Source: Adiantum capillus-veneris
Taxonomy: Eukaryota > Streptophyta > Polypodiopsida > Polypodiales > Pteridaceae
Reading direction: 5' to 3'
DNA: 60,000 nt
NCBI GenBank assembly: GCA_014529385.2
Contig: CM043944.1
Coordinates: forward strand, 92,003,914-92,063,913
Shown: in pieces, positions 9,993 to 19,527 of the stretch
How positions within the stretch are numbered: the first letter of the stretch is position 1
How the letters are laid out: each line of letters opens with the position of its first letter
Notes under the pieces: model-generated
Seen by the model: only the letters and a program-made list of their open reading frames with translations
The model's database searches: none
Told to the model about the DNA's origin: nothing
Program-made: the position numbers and the translations under genes

Positions 9993-10911
9993 TGTTGGGA
10001 AATTGGGTAGGGCAATTTGGCTAAGTTAATATATAAGAAAGCTAGCGCTAGCACTTTCTGGCAGAAGAGGCAGCAGGAGTCCACAACTCACAGGCACCTT
10101 CTCAGCAAGACCGGCAGGAGGCCTAGCGTTTCCAGCCAACAGCAGAGCAAGACCAACGATTTGGCATCAGATTGAGCCTAGCGTTTCAACAGATGCAGAT
10201 CAGTCCTGGCGTTTTGCACACAGCAGATCAGCCATGGCGTTTTTGCAACAACAGACTATGCCTAGCGTTTTTGCAGATTGCAGCCCAAGCTAGCGTTTTG
10301 CAGATTCCCGACGACCGATCAGCATAGAGCATCAACGTTTGCATTTTCAGCACTTAGACTCCGTACCGCAGCCCCCAAACCTCGTAGACCTCACCTTTCC
10401 GCAGCAGATCCTCGCCGCTCGTTTAGATCAGCTAGCGTTTGCAGATTCAGCCCGCTATCCGCAGATTTCAGCATCTGTGTTTTCAGCGCATCGTCGTCGT
10501 CATCGCCGTCATCACCGACATAGAGTCAGAATTCAACAGATACAAGATTTGCAGATTTCAGCCCCTAAGCGTTTTCAATTTTCAGCCCGTCTCGTCGTTG
10601 TCGTCATCGTCGGCAAGTCCATTGCATAATGACCATTGTACCAGATTGTGCAATCAATAGCATAGACCTCTCTCGCCATAGTGGGGCCCTTGGAGGAGGG
10701 TTTGACAACATTTTGGTGTCGTATTCTTCTCTCTCTATCTCTCAGTCTCAGCACCTTCATTCACAGTGTCTTTTACTTTGTCTGTGATCATTGCACTCTC
10801 TCACTAAAGGAACGGAAAGCTCTCCCTTCTGTAAGTAAAAGGAACCCTTGAGCACAGTTTGGAGCACTCATCTTGACCAAAGTTCAACATTCACTTCCGC
10901 TGCACCTTACA
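9993..10911 (+). repeat. E3 3' LTR
   Basis: Starts TGTTGGGAAATTGGG (boundary by TG rule only) and ends CCTTACA at 10911, just before E2 protease codons. A TATA-like TATATAAG lies near 10030. The U3/R part has repeated AGCGTTTNNAGCA-like words between 10120 and 10300. Confidence 0.75.
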
Positions 10912-11275
10912 ACTCGCCCTTCAATTTTACATCTAGTACAATTTTTCTGCCTTTCTCGTTTGTCAAAGTCGCTTCCTTGGCTCGATAGTCGACCATGGTG
11001 TTGTTCTTGTGGTACCAAGGGACTCCTAGGAGGACGTCACACCCTTCCAAAGGCATGATGTAAAAGTCCTCGTGCCATAAATACCCCTGACAATGCAAAC
11101 GAAGCTTGCCAATGATAGGCGTAATGGCTACATCCTGTCCGGGAACCACTAGAACTACCTCTGCCAATGGCCCCATCCTGTCGGGCATAATCTTGAGCCG
11201 CACCGCTAATTCAGGTGAAATGAAGTTGGCCTTGGCTCCTCCATCGAAAAAGATAAGGGCTTCCTGATCTTTCAC
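10912..11275 (-). pseudogene. E2 aspartic protease, truncated at its C-terminus
   Basis: Retropepsin domain of E2. The active site is FFDGGAKANFISPELA (about 11200-11250), with Asp-Gly-Gly in place of the common Asp-Ser/Thr-Gly. The downstream half has GCDVLLGVPWYHKN (about 11000-11045). The frame is open for 122 codons and is then broken by the E3 right LTR at 10911. The sequence is close to the E1 copy at 1770-2130. Confidence 0.8.
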
Positions 11276-11329
11276 TTTGCCTCAAGCTCGGCAAAGTTCT
11301 GTACTTCCATCTATCTAGCTTGGGTCGGT

Positions 11330-12911
11330 TCCCATGTAATCCGGTACCAGTCCTGCTTTCATCTTGCCTTTTCTGCCATGTTCCTCTGATGCTCTAGAAC
11401 TCTCTGGCGTGTCTTCAGTCTGTCCTTGTTGTGCCTTTTTGGGGCACTTTGCGGAGATGTGCCCTTGTTCCCCGCAACCAAAACACTTCCCCTCTTTGAG
11501 ATAGTTAGCCCTTTCTCTAAGAGTCAGTCGGGGTCGTGTATCTTTATTTTCTCGGGAATTCTTTTTCTTTCTATTTTCATTGTCTGGTCCTTTGAGTCAA
11601 GATTTCATTAGTGGGGTAAGTCAATTTCCCCGAATGTATCGAGAACCCCCGTTTTGCATGAGCCATTAATTCTTGAATGGAGTCCGACTTTTGTTCAAGG
11701 CAGTAATCTTGGATCTCTGTAGGGAGTCCGCAGCAAAACCGCTCAATCTGTTCTTTAAAGGTGACCTTCTTAAACGAAGAGGTCGGTAGAAAAGAATCCC
11801 AAAACTTCTCGCAATTTGCGTCCAAAGAATCTCCCTTGGTCATCTAAAGATGGTTCCAAGCAGTTCTTACATCTCGTTCGTACTCCTGGGTCAACCAAGA
11901 AGAAATGAAGAGCCGTTTGAATTTCAACCACTTGATTGGGGCTTCTTTCCTCATAAGAAGAGCGGGCCACCATGTTCGAGCATTTTCTTTTAGAAAAGAT
12001 GTAGCCCTCCTGATCTTGGAGTGCACTGAGTAATGCCCTCCAGAGAAGGCTATGTCAAACTGCTGGATGAAGGCCAAAGCCCTCGGAGCATCTCAGAATC
12101 CAGAAAAGGATTCAAATTTTATTGACTGTCCACTCTCTTTAAATTACTATGTTTTCTTGCTCTTATCTTTGAGGAAGTCGTATTGGTTGCCTTTGTAAAA
12201 GTGTTTCTTCTTCGCGTAAAGCATGTGATCGTCGGAGTCCGAATTGTCAGAGGATGACTCCTTCGTAGAGCTATTAGAAACTGGTCGGAATCTGAGTTTC
12301 TTTGCCTCTTTCTTGTTCTTTCCGAAGCTTTGCTTTTTGCTTCGATTCTTGCCCTTTCTGTCCTCCTCACTCGAGTCGGAAGAGCTAGAAGAACTGTTAG
12401 AAGAGGAAGAACAACTGGGTAGTCCTTCAAAACGCACACGCTTTTTTTGCTTTCTTGTAGATGGAAACGAAGATTGACGGCCCAAGTAACGAGGGTAGTC
12501 AGTCCCCTTCTTGTGCTTCTTCAATTGCTTTTTCGATTGATTCTTCGTGTCCAAAAGTTGACTGATATGGGTCTGAACCACCTCTTGAAGTTCTTTTGTA
12601 AACATTCTCGGAGTAGGAGGTTTCTTGATTGCCGGTTTGATTGGTGGTTCGGTGGCTTTCTACCACTGAGTATGCACTTTAGCCATGGACTGCTGAGCCA
12701 AAATTTTTGCAAACTGGGGATCTTTAGCAAACTGAAGCATCTGCTTTGTGCACTCGTCAACCTGTTGTCGACGTTGCATCTGCAAAAGTTCATACTGTGT
12801 AGGCCGAGGTGGCCCGTACTCATCTTTTGTTAAGTCGTTTGAATTTTCTGCGTTGTCTCCTTCTGCCTCAGCGGTTGCAGAATAGGTTGATTGGTTTTTT
12901 TCGGAATCCAT
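11330..12911 (-). pseudogene. E2 Gag with Ser/Asp-rich segment and CCHC knuckle
   Basis: Starts at ATG 12911 (MDSEKNQST). Regions in order are an acidic N-terminus; a Gln/Lys-rich helical stretch (QMQRRQQVDECTKQML); a basic GRQSSFPSTRKQKKRVRFEG; a run of serines with interspersed acidic residues (about 12370-12420); Lys-rich segments; a capsid-like region (IKFESFSGF, AFIQQFDIAFSGGHYSVH, WWPALLMRKEAPIKWLKFKRLF, about 11890-12100); and a CCHC knuckle CFGCGEQGHISAKC near 11455-11496. Stops occur near 12660, at about 12145, 12085 and 11843, mostly without frameshift. E1 has the same layout. Confidence 0.8.
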
Positions 12912-12961
12912 AAGTGTCGCGAGAAAAGGGATCGGATTTCCCCGTAGAAGAGAAATTGCCC

Positions 12962-12975
12962 GTGCTCTTAGACCA
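12962..12975 (-). other. E2 primer-binding site
   Basis: Read on the minus strand, TGGTCTAAGAGCAC follows the LTR by one base. It is a mutated form of the TGGTATCAGAGC site seen in E1 and E3. Confidence 0.7.
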
Positions 12976-12976
12976 C

Positions 12977-13529
12977 TGTAACAAATTTGGATACCCGAAG
13001 TCAAGATTCTGTCGCAACACAACAGAGATTCACTTCAAAACACTTCACAAATTTTAGAGTCGACACGGCCCGGCGTAGTTCCGTGCCAAGAGAGATTGGC
13101 CCCGAAGACTGGCGCCCCTTTTGGTATTTCTTTTTATATTAATCTTTGAGCAAAGTACAACCGCCCACGGGTGCTCGCTCTCAGACTCTGCGTCTAGATG
13201 CTCTGAGAAGTGAGCCTCTTGGGTCACTTATAAAGGTTACAAAAGGATGCCAAAAGCGGAGCCCCCAAAAGCAGTAAATCAAAAGCAATGAGCTCCCAAA
13301 AGTATCTTGGGTAAAATCTAGCAATAAAAGCAATCAACGTTGTTTTCGGAACTCCGTACAGTGCCACGTCAACAGTCAGCGCGTTTTTCGGCAGTCCGTA
13401 CAGTTAGTGTAATTTGCGGCCGTCCGTACAACAGCCACGTTAGCATGCTCTTCGCTTAAATTTTAATGGCACCTAGGCGCCTTGACAAAGGTTCATAAGT
13501 TAGACATGCCACGTCATCAGTTTGTGACA
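12977..13529 (-). repeat. E2 5' LTR
   Basis: 553 bp, TGTAACAAA...TTTGTGACA on the plus strand, collinear with the copy at 2636-3210 apart from substitutions and small indels. It is flanked on the right by AAATG (13530-13534). Confidence 0.9.
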
Positions 13530-13534
13530 AAATG

Positions 13535-14543
13535 AAAAGTCGCTTGAATTTAAGCCACGTGGTTGTTGCTTCTTTTTGTAAGAGAAGCGCGGACCACCAT
13601 GTCCCTGCATTTTCTTTCAAATTAGATGCCGCCCTTCTAATATTTGAGTGCTCTATGTAGCGCCCTCCAGAAAAAGCTATGTCAAATTATTGAATGAAGG
13701 CAAGGGCTCTATAGGCATCTCTAAACCCTGAAAAGGTATCGAATTTGATTGCTTGTCCACCTTTCTTGAATTCTTTGGTCTTTTTATTCTTATCTTCATG
13801 AAAGTCATTTCGATTTGCTCTGTAAAAATGCTTCCTCTTTGAATAAAACATCTGGTTCTCGGAGTCCAAACTCATTGAAGAGGACAAATCCTCGTCAAAA
13901 CTGTCAGAAAATTGTCGGGATCTACAACGAGGTCTGCTTTTCTTGGCCTTCTTCTTGTCATTTCCATATTTGTGATTTTTTCGTCGTTTCTTGCCCTTTC
14001 TGTCCTCATCACTCGAATTAGAAGAGGAAGAGCTATCCGAAGTGTCAGAAGAAGATAAGGACGAACTAGACAATCCCTCAAAGCGTACGTGCTTCTTCTC
14101 TTTTCTTGCATTTGCAAAAGAAGATTGACGACCCAAATAGCCAGGGTAGTCCCTTGTTGCGTTTCTTCAGTTGCTTCTTCGTCCCCAAAAGTTGGTTGAC
14201 TCGTCTTTCGACAGTGTCATTGAGTTCATCTTCAGTTAACATCTGTGGGACAGGAGGTTTCTTGAGAGCTAACTTTAATGGGAAGTCGATGGCTGTCTGC
14301 CATTGGGAATGCACTTCATCAATCGGGTTTGGCATATTGGGGATCCTTTGAAAACTGGAGCATCTGCTTTGCGCAATCATCAACCTACTGTTGACGCGGC
14401 ATCTCCATTAGTCGGTACTCTGCAGGCAGAGGTGGCTTGAACTCTTTATCTTCTGTTCCATTTGAATTTTCCGCACTGCCTCTCGTTCCAGAATTATCGG
14501 GAGGGTTCGTTTGATTCTTGCGAGAATCATCACTTGAATCCAT
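13535..14543 (-). pseudogene. E1 Gag, N-terminal two thirds
   Basis: Starts at ATG 14543 (MDSSDDSRKNQT). Layout as in E2 Gag: acidic N-terminus; Gln-rich stretch (a TAG follows MEMPRQQ at about 14386); a basic stretch; a long serine/aspartate tract (SSSSLSSSDTSDSSSSSNSS, about 14010-14075); Lys/Arg-rich blocks; then the capsid-like start IKFDTFSGFRDAYRALAFIQ at about 13690-13750. Frameshifts separate the blocks near 14100-14140. It ends abruptly at 13535 at the E2 target site and continues at 2630. Confidence 0.8.
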
Positions 14544-14595
14544 GTGTGTCGCAGGAAAGGGGATCGGATTTCCCGGTAGAAGAGAAATCGGCTGA

Positions 14596-14607
14596 GCTCT
14601 GATACCA
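14596..14607 (-). other. E1 primer-binding site (tRNA-iMet type)
   Basis: On the minus strand TGGTATCAGAGC, one base after the LTR end at 14609. Confidence 0.85.
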
Positions 14608-14608
14608 C

Positions 14609-15070
14609 TGGAACAGGCTAGGGCACCCCAAGTCGGGAATCTAGCACGACACACGAGAGAAACACTTAAAAATACTTCACACTTTAATCACAGTTCAATT
14701 GAGTCGAGAGTCGACACGGCCCGGCGTAGTTCCGTGCCCAGAGAGATTGGCCCCAAAGATTGGTGCCCTTTTCGGTATTTATTTTTTTATTTATGCTTGA
14801 GCAAAGTTACAATGCCCGTGGGTCCCCTCTTCTCTGAAGCTTGTCAGAAAATCCGAGCTAGAGAGTGGCCCTGGGTTCAATTTAAGGCCCTGAGGGCTCT
14901 CAAAAGAAGTTACATGAAAATCTTCAAACTCAAAAGCACTTGAGCCAAAAAGTTGCCAGCGCTATTTGCGGAAATTCTGTACAGTCCCATAAAATGCTGA
15001 GATACGTACGGTCTGCCACGTCATTAGTGCAAAACGCGGAGCGTCCGTATAGATGCAACGTCATCAGCCT

Positions 15071-15112
<42 letters not shown>

Positions 15113-15213
15113 TTAAGTGTCCTTAGGCCCTATCGGAGAGGACCCTATAAGTTGGAACAACTTATAGGGTTAGGTCTTGTCTGTTGGACATGCCACGTCA
15201 TAATTTTGTGACA
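14609..15213 (-). repeat. E1 5' LTR
   Basis: 605 bp, ending TTTTGTGACA at 15213 and collinear with the E2 LTRs. It includes a (CT)n tract at 15073-15109 in U3. The plus-strand left end reads TGGAACAGG where E2 has TGTAACAAA. Confidence 0.85.
15073..15109. repeat. (CT)n microsatellite in the E1 LTR
   Basis: About 18 CT units inside U3. Confidence 0.95.
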
Positions 15214-17274
15214 GTACCTATCTTCAGGGCAGGGGATCCTATGGAGCCTGGGAACTACCGCACTATTATGATTGGGCACACATTGGCACAGTTGTACACA
15301 TCCATCCTTGTGCAGCAGTTGAGTAGATGGGGTGAGAGAGAGGGTGTACGGGCAGTAGGACAGGCGGGTTTCAGGAGAGGTTTCTCTACTCTTCATCATA
15401 TTGTGACACTGAGAGCCATTATTGAGGAGAGGAGATCACGTGGGAGACGGCTCTATTGTTGCTTTGTGGATTTCCGCGAAGCCTTCGATACAGTGCCCAA
15501 AGCTAGATTTTTTTTTTCCCCCCCGAGAAAAAGATCCTTCTATTAGTTAATGAAAACTTCCCAGAGGGCTACAACCACCTCTGCAAGAGAGGGCTACAAC
15601 AAACATGATGGGGAGACTCTCCAGAGCTAGATTGATGCGCAGACTACAGGAGATGGGGGTATCCAAAGAGTTGATTTGGGGGATCATGGCATACCAGTCA
15701 GTAGTGGGGCATGTACACACTCCGGAGGGGATTTCTGATTTGGTTCACTCCACTATTGGGGTGAAACAGGGTTGCCCACTATCTCGTACACTATTTGGCA
15801 TGTATGTGGATGAGGTTGCTAACTACATTGAGAGGGATGGTGATAGAGGAGCACAATTGGCGGGGACACGGATCCCACTATTGTTATATGCTGATGATAT
15901 TGTGTTGATTTTTGACTCTCTGAAGGGAATGCAATGCCATGTAGATGCTTTGTACCCATTGCCCACGATAGTGGATTATTTGTTAACCTAGGGAAAACCA
16001 AGGTTATGGTGTTTAACACCACACCACAGTGGGTCAGGAGGTCAGCACCCACTTTTACATATGTCGAGGAGACGGTGGAGTATACAGATGCATATACCTA
16101 TCTTGGGCTAGTCTTTAGTGGGTTGGTGTTTTCATTGAGGAGAGCAACAAAAACTAGATTGACGAGAGCCTATGCAGCCTTGGGAGGACTGGAGAAGATG
16201 TGTACGCAGGTTCAATTTTAGGAACCTCGAACGAAGCTGTGGCTTTTTGACACTCTGATGGCTTCAGCTATGCTTTGTGGGATTCAGATTTGGGGACCCT
16301 CGGTGGACCACCATGGCAGATGTGGTAGCACTGATGGTTGGAGATGTATGGAGAGGCCTGTAGTCTCTATGATCTCTCCGATGATTCGGGCTAAGGCCTC
16401 AGTGCCACATGAGATTATTCGAGCTGAGCTAGCTGCCTTTCTTGTGGTCGAGGCCCTTACTAGACCAGTATCCTTCATGCATAATTTATGGGACCTTCCT
16501 AGAGATAGATATGCTCGGCTAGCCCTTGAGTCATCTCGACAGCTAGCGCTACAGGGGGACACAACATGCTGGTATGGGCAGATGACATCATGGTTTCAGT
16601 CACATGGCTTCAGCATGGATAGACTGCCTCCGTTCCAGTACTCCTTGGATGCACCCTCCCTATCTCTCACTCGGACAGAGATCACTAGACTCATACGTCA
16701 GGATTTGATTCAGCTAGATACTAGGAGCACATGGATACAGCCGACACAAGAGTTGGGCACGAAGATGGCTTTCTATGGAGAGCATCTTCTCCAACTAACA
16801 GAAGACAGATATGTGATCAGACCGGCCTCTATGGACACTCATTTATCCTATGGAATATGATGTGCTATTGGTCAGATGCGCACATCATCATCGCATCAGC
16901 TAGAGATTGAGACTGGCAGATTTAGGAGAATACCAGAAGAGGCCAGGACATGCCAGTTGTGTCATATAGAGCCAGAGATAGAGTTACATCACATTTGTCA
17001 TTGTCCGGTATACTATGAGATACGAGGCCGCTTTCATTGTCTATTCAGAGAGGGCTTTGGACCATTGGCTAGAGTCGTGAGATATGAGGATCAGAGATGC
17101 CTCGGGTTGTTTTTGCTAGAGCTGCACAGACACAGGGAGAGTCTCTTGAGGAGATCAGGCAATGGGACACATTCACAGAGGCAGATCATTGACTTCTCTA
17201 GAGCAAGGACTCGGAGCCAGATGAGCATGCTTCACAACAGACTTCAGAGCCCACTTATACCAGAGGTATATTAG
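15214..17274 (+). pseudogene. LINE ORF2: reverse transcriptase and C-terminal zinc finger (broken)
   Basis: RT for target-primed reverse transcription. Blocks in order are PMEPGNYRTIMI; GQAGFRRGFSTLHHI (about 15360-15405); motif A FVDFREAFDTV (about 15460-15495); a 115-bp insert; GVKQGCPLSRTLFGMYVDE (about 15758-15815); catalytic YADDIVL (about 15888-15908); and NLGKTKVMVFN. An RNase H-free region follows, then a C-terminal knuckle CQLCHIEPEIELHHICHC (about 16950-17003). The insert, a frameshift near 15940, TAG at 16219 and TGA at 16858 inactivate it. An endonuclease domain would be upstream and is not in the window. Confidence 0.85.
15510..15624 (-). mobile_element. 115-bp poly(A)-tailed insert in the LINE, with 9-bp flank repeat
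   Basis: AGCTAGATT occurs at 15501-15509 and 15625-15633. The 115 bp between them, read on the minus strand, end in a G-run followed by a run of about 9-10 A. The LINE reading frame shifts by exactly the amount expected for insert plus duplication (124 bp). This is the look of a 5'-truncated LINE or SINE retrocopy; the parent is unrecognised. Confidence 0.7.
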
Positions 17275-17490
17275 TTGACAGAGCCTAGACGCCCACGTCT
17301 ATGAGGGCGACCACGACATCGACGGAGGCTCCATTAGAGGATTAGGACTATTCTAGCATGACATGGGAGACACCCAGTACAACTGTTTACAGAGGCGGAC
17401 ATTGACAAAGCTCTTTAGTGACCGATGCAGTACTTTCTCGGACAACGCCCAATGCTGGGCATCCTCGGGCACTGATGATGATGATGATTT

Positions 17491-17617
17491 TAGTCTTTTC
17501 ACTTTATTTCACTTTATTTTTATTTTTGTACCGAGACATTCCACCAAGATTGTATCAATTTGGTCTCATAGGTCATTTTGGTCTTTTGAAGATGTTTAAT
17601 AAAACATTCCAATTCAT

Positions 17618-17666
<49 letters not shown>

Positions 17667-17870
17667 TCACTTTTTGTTTCAGTTCAGTTATTCAAGTTGT
17701 TTGAAGTGATAAAGTGTTCCCAAGTTTTGCAAATTGTGGTTGCTATGTGTCTTCTGTCAGAATATTCGCCGGAAGTGATTATAGTGAGAGAGTTTTTGGG
17801 TATTCTCTTGAAGAAAGGTTTTTGTTACGAAAGACTGTTGTGTTTTACGTGTAGTCCAAGATAGAAGGTG
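17491..17870. other. AT-rich spacer with (CT)n at 17622-17663
   Basis: Apart from the microsatellite of about 21 CT units I see no gene, domain or repeat here. Confidence 0.6.
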
Positions 17871-18045
17871 TCGACGGAGTGTCACAATCCTCCTTTTGTT
17901 GGGCATAGAGGCAACACCTAAGGGTGTTGAGAGATACATCTATTGGCCACAGCTCAAGAAGGATGTGCACGAGTTATAGTACTTGTATGGCGTGTCAGAA
18001 AGTGAAGTAGGATAGGCACAAAGTGGCGGGCCTTTACCGATTCCA
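17871..18045 (+). pseudogene. Ty3/gypsy integrase zinc-domain remnant
   Basis: In plus frames: NPPFVGHRGNT, then VERYIYWPQLKKDVHEL, a one-base shift, then STCMACQKVK, a stop, and DRHKVAGL. This is the HHCC zinc-binding domain of a chromovirus-type integrase, like E2 at 4900-5030 but on the opposite strand. Only about 55 codons survive. The following 18050-18178 carries a short piece resembling LTR R/U5 sequence in the opposite sense (about 18095-18150). Confidence 0.7.
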
Positions 18046-18178
18046 GACCTTTTAAGGGTGAGGTGCCAAAGCAAATAGAGGCAGAAGAAACTCAGTAGTA
18101 GTCGTGGCGGAGTCCAAAGTCTGGCGTCCCTTTTTTTTATATTAACAAGTCATAGAGTGCATCTACCGGGGAGTCATT

Positions 18179-18955
18179 GTCACAAAATTGATGATGTGGC
18201 AGCCCTAACCAGAAGAGGAGAGAGGAAACTATGGCTAACAATGACGTGGTTGTATGGCAGGCCGACAGAACGCGCTGGAATTTTCAGATGCTGACGTGGC
18301 AAGACTTACGCAAGTAGCCAAGCTTTTTGGGTGTCCAATTTTGGATGTGAGCCAGCATTTGTTATCTGATCTTTTTGGCCAGTGGCCTTTACATAAGAGC
18401 CTTGAGGGCCACTTTTGCAAATCAGCTTGGTAGCAGATTATAAAGTGCACTTCTCCTGCAGTTGTACTTTGTGAAGATAAATAAAAAGAAATATGGAAAG
18501 GGGTGTGAGGGTTTGGGGGCCATTGCATCTGGGAGTTGAACTCCGCCACCCCTTGTCTACTGTGTGGAATCTCTCACTCTCAATTTTAGTTGTGTTAAAA
18601 ATCTGTTCTACTTGTTCTGTTTATTTGGCACGTGGTGCCCTATATGGTTATATTTACGGTGTGCAACCATGCACTGACAGCTAGAGTGCTCCCAAAGCCT
18701 TCCTTTTAAAGGCTTCAGGTGATACAAAAAGCTGGTGCTGCCAAAAGCTGGCACTACTAAAAACAGACTTTGCTAAAATTTTCGCTGCAAAAGCATGCCA
18801 TGTCATCACTATGGATGCCACATCAGCACCCAGAAATCTCGGCAGGATTTGTGGCAGGTTTTGCGCTGACAGCTGCCTCGTTAGCATTTTGGTGGTTTCT
18901 CTCTCGTTTTGTTTCTTCTGCAAGCAGATCTTTGCCAGGTCATCACTTTGTGACA
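18179..18955. repeat. Two LTR pieces of the E1/E2 family in inverted orientation
   Basis: The stretch begins TGTCACAAAATTGATGA and ends TCATCACTTTGTGACA, each end being a U3 start of the E1/E2-type LTR. The left part (about 18179-18600) is a plus-oriented LTR, with AAAAAGAAATATGGAAAGGGG near 18485 matching the R region of E2. The right part (about 18640-18955) is a minus-oriented LTR fragment with GTGGC/GACATGGC words. No target duplication is seen at the outer ends (GTCAT and CGCCT). Confidence 0.55.
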
Positions 18956-19251
18956 CGCCTGTGGAATCGGCTGCGTCAGCGACAATGGGCACAGCTGCGG
19001 CGTTGACGGCAGAGACCTCGTTGATGGCAGCGGATACCGCAGCTGGCGGCAGCAACGATGGTGAAGTGAATGGTGGAAGCTGTGGAAATTCCTGTACTCT
19101 TGCATTATTTGGCTTGAGCACGCTCTCTCTCGGGCCATGTAGGAGAGAAACTGATGGACTGGCTCTCTCTTTCTCTTATGAGCAGAAGACGTGAAAAAAC
19201 ATTGTGTTGAGGGGGCACCATTAGGGTTAGTGTGGGCTGGTGTCGTGCAGG

Positions 19252-19298
<47 letters not shown>

Positions 19299-19527
19299 GA
19301 TGTAGGCAACAGAGGACCAAGGTAACGGGTCATGCTCTGCCTTTCTACTGGGTAGACATTTTTCAGTGCTGTTTTGATTCGCTGTTTAGGAAGAGTTTTA
19401 TCCCCTTGGGGTACTTGTTTCCATTTGGTGGTGATGTCAAAGAATCCTTCATACTTTAAGCTGCATACACATTTCGTCAATGCACTAATGGCACTGGTTC
19501 ATTTCATGGCATGTTCAAATTTTACAG
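18956..19527. other. Region upstream of DR1 without an identified exon
   Basis: 18956-19080 is GC-rich and codes for low-complexity Ala/Gly-rich peptides in several frames. 19255-19295 is (CT)n, a common feature of plant 5' leaders. No sequence encoding the conserved DR1 N-terminal peptide with a splice donor is visible. It may contain promoter or intron sequence. Confidence 0.5.

Larger units (their letters stand above)
6064..10911 (+). mobile_element. E3: RT-less Ty3/gypsy-like element nested in E2
   Basis: Plus-strand element. Its right LTR (about 9993-10911) and truncated left LTR (6064-6677) share the block GTACCGCAGCCCCCAAAC through CCTTACA. An iMet-type PBS follows the left LTR. The internal region has gag, a protease remnant and an integrase-like remnant but no RT/RNase H. 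The first third of the left LTR is missing at a junction that also removed part of E2 RT, so one deletion after insertion explains both. Confidence 0.8.
2636..13529 (-). mobile_element. E2: complete-ended chromovirus-like Ty3/gypsy element with 5-bp target duplication
   Basis: Bounded by two LTRs (2636-3210 and 12977-13529), each beginning TGTAACAAA and ending TTTGTGACA on the plus strand. AAATG sits at 2631-2635 and again at 13530-13534. Joining the flanks gives continuous gag sequence of E1, which shows that E2 was inserted into E1. The internal order in minus orientation is PBS, gag, protease, [E3], RT/RNase H, [MITE], integrase with chromodomain, polypurine tract. The 10,894 bp include about 4.85 kb of E3. 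Confidence 0.92.
661..15213 (-). mobile_element. E1: chromovirus-like Ty3/gypsy element, interrupted by E2 and E0
   Basis: Element in minus orientation. Its 5' LTR is 14609-15213, its primer-binding site 14596-14607, and the N-terminal part of gag 13535-14543. E2 then intervenes (2636-13529, with AAATG at 2631-2635 and 13530-13534). The element resumes with the rest of gag, protease and RT (2630 down to 661) until E0 interrupts it. Its RNase H, integrase and 3' LTR are outside the window or lost. It was inserted into a LINE: coding LINE sequence begins directly at 15214, whose first five bases GTACC would be one copy of the target duplication. Confidence 0.85.
15214..17490 (+). mobile_element. 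Non-LTR retrotransposon (LINE), 3' part
   Basis: Carries the C-terminal half of a LINE ORF2. The 5' part is cut off by E1. After the coding end (17274) about 215 bp of 3' sequence lead into a short GAT-type tandem (about 17466-17486), which may be the LINE's microsatellite-type tail. Beyond that the sequence changes to AT-rich DNA. Confidence 0.8.

Noticed and set aside
18811-19194. 127-codon Ala/Gly/Ser-rich frame just upstream of DR1
   Set aside because: Tested as a possible DR1 first exon. It starts inside the inverted LTR block, lacks the conserved N-terminal peptide and has no suitable splice donor.
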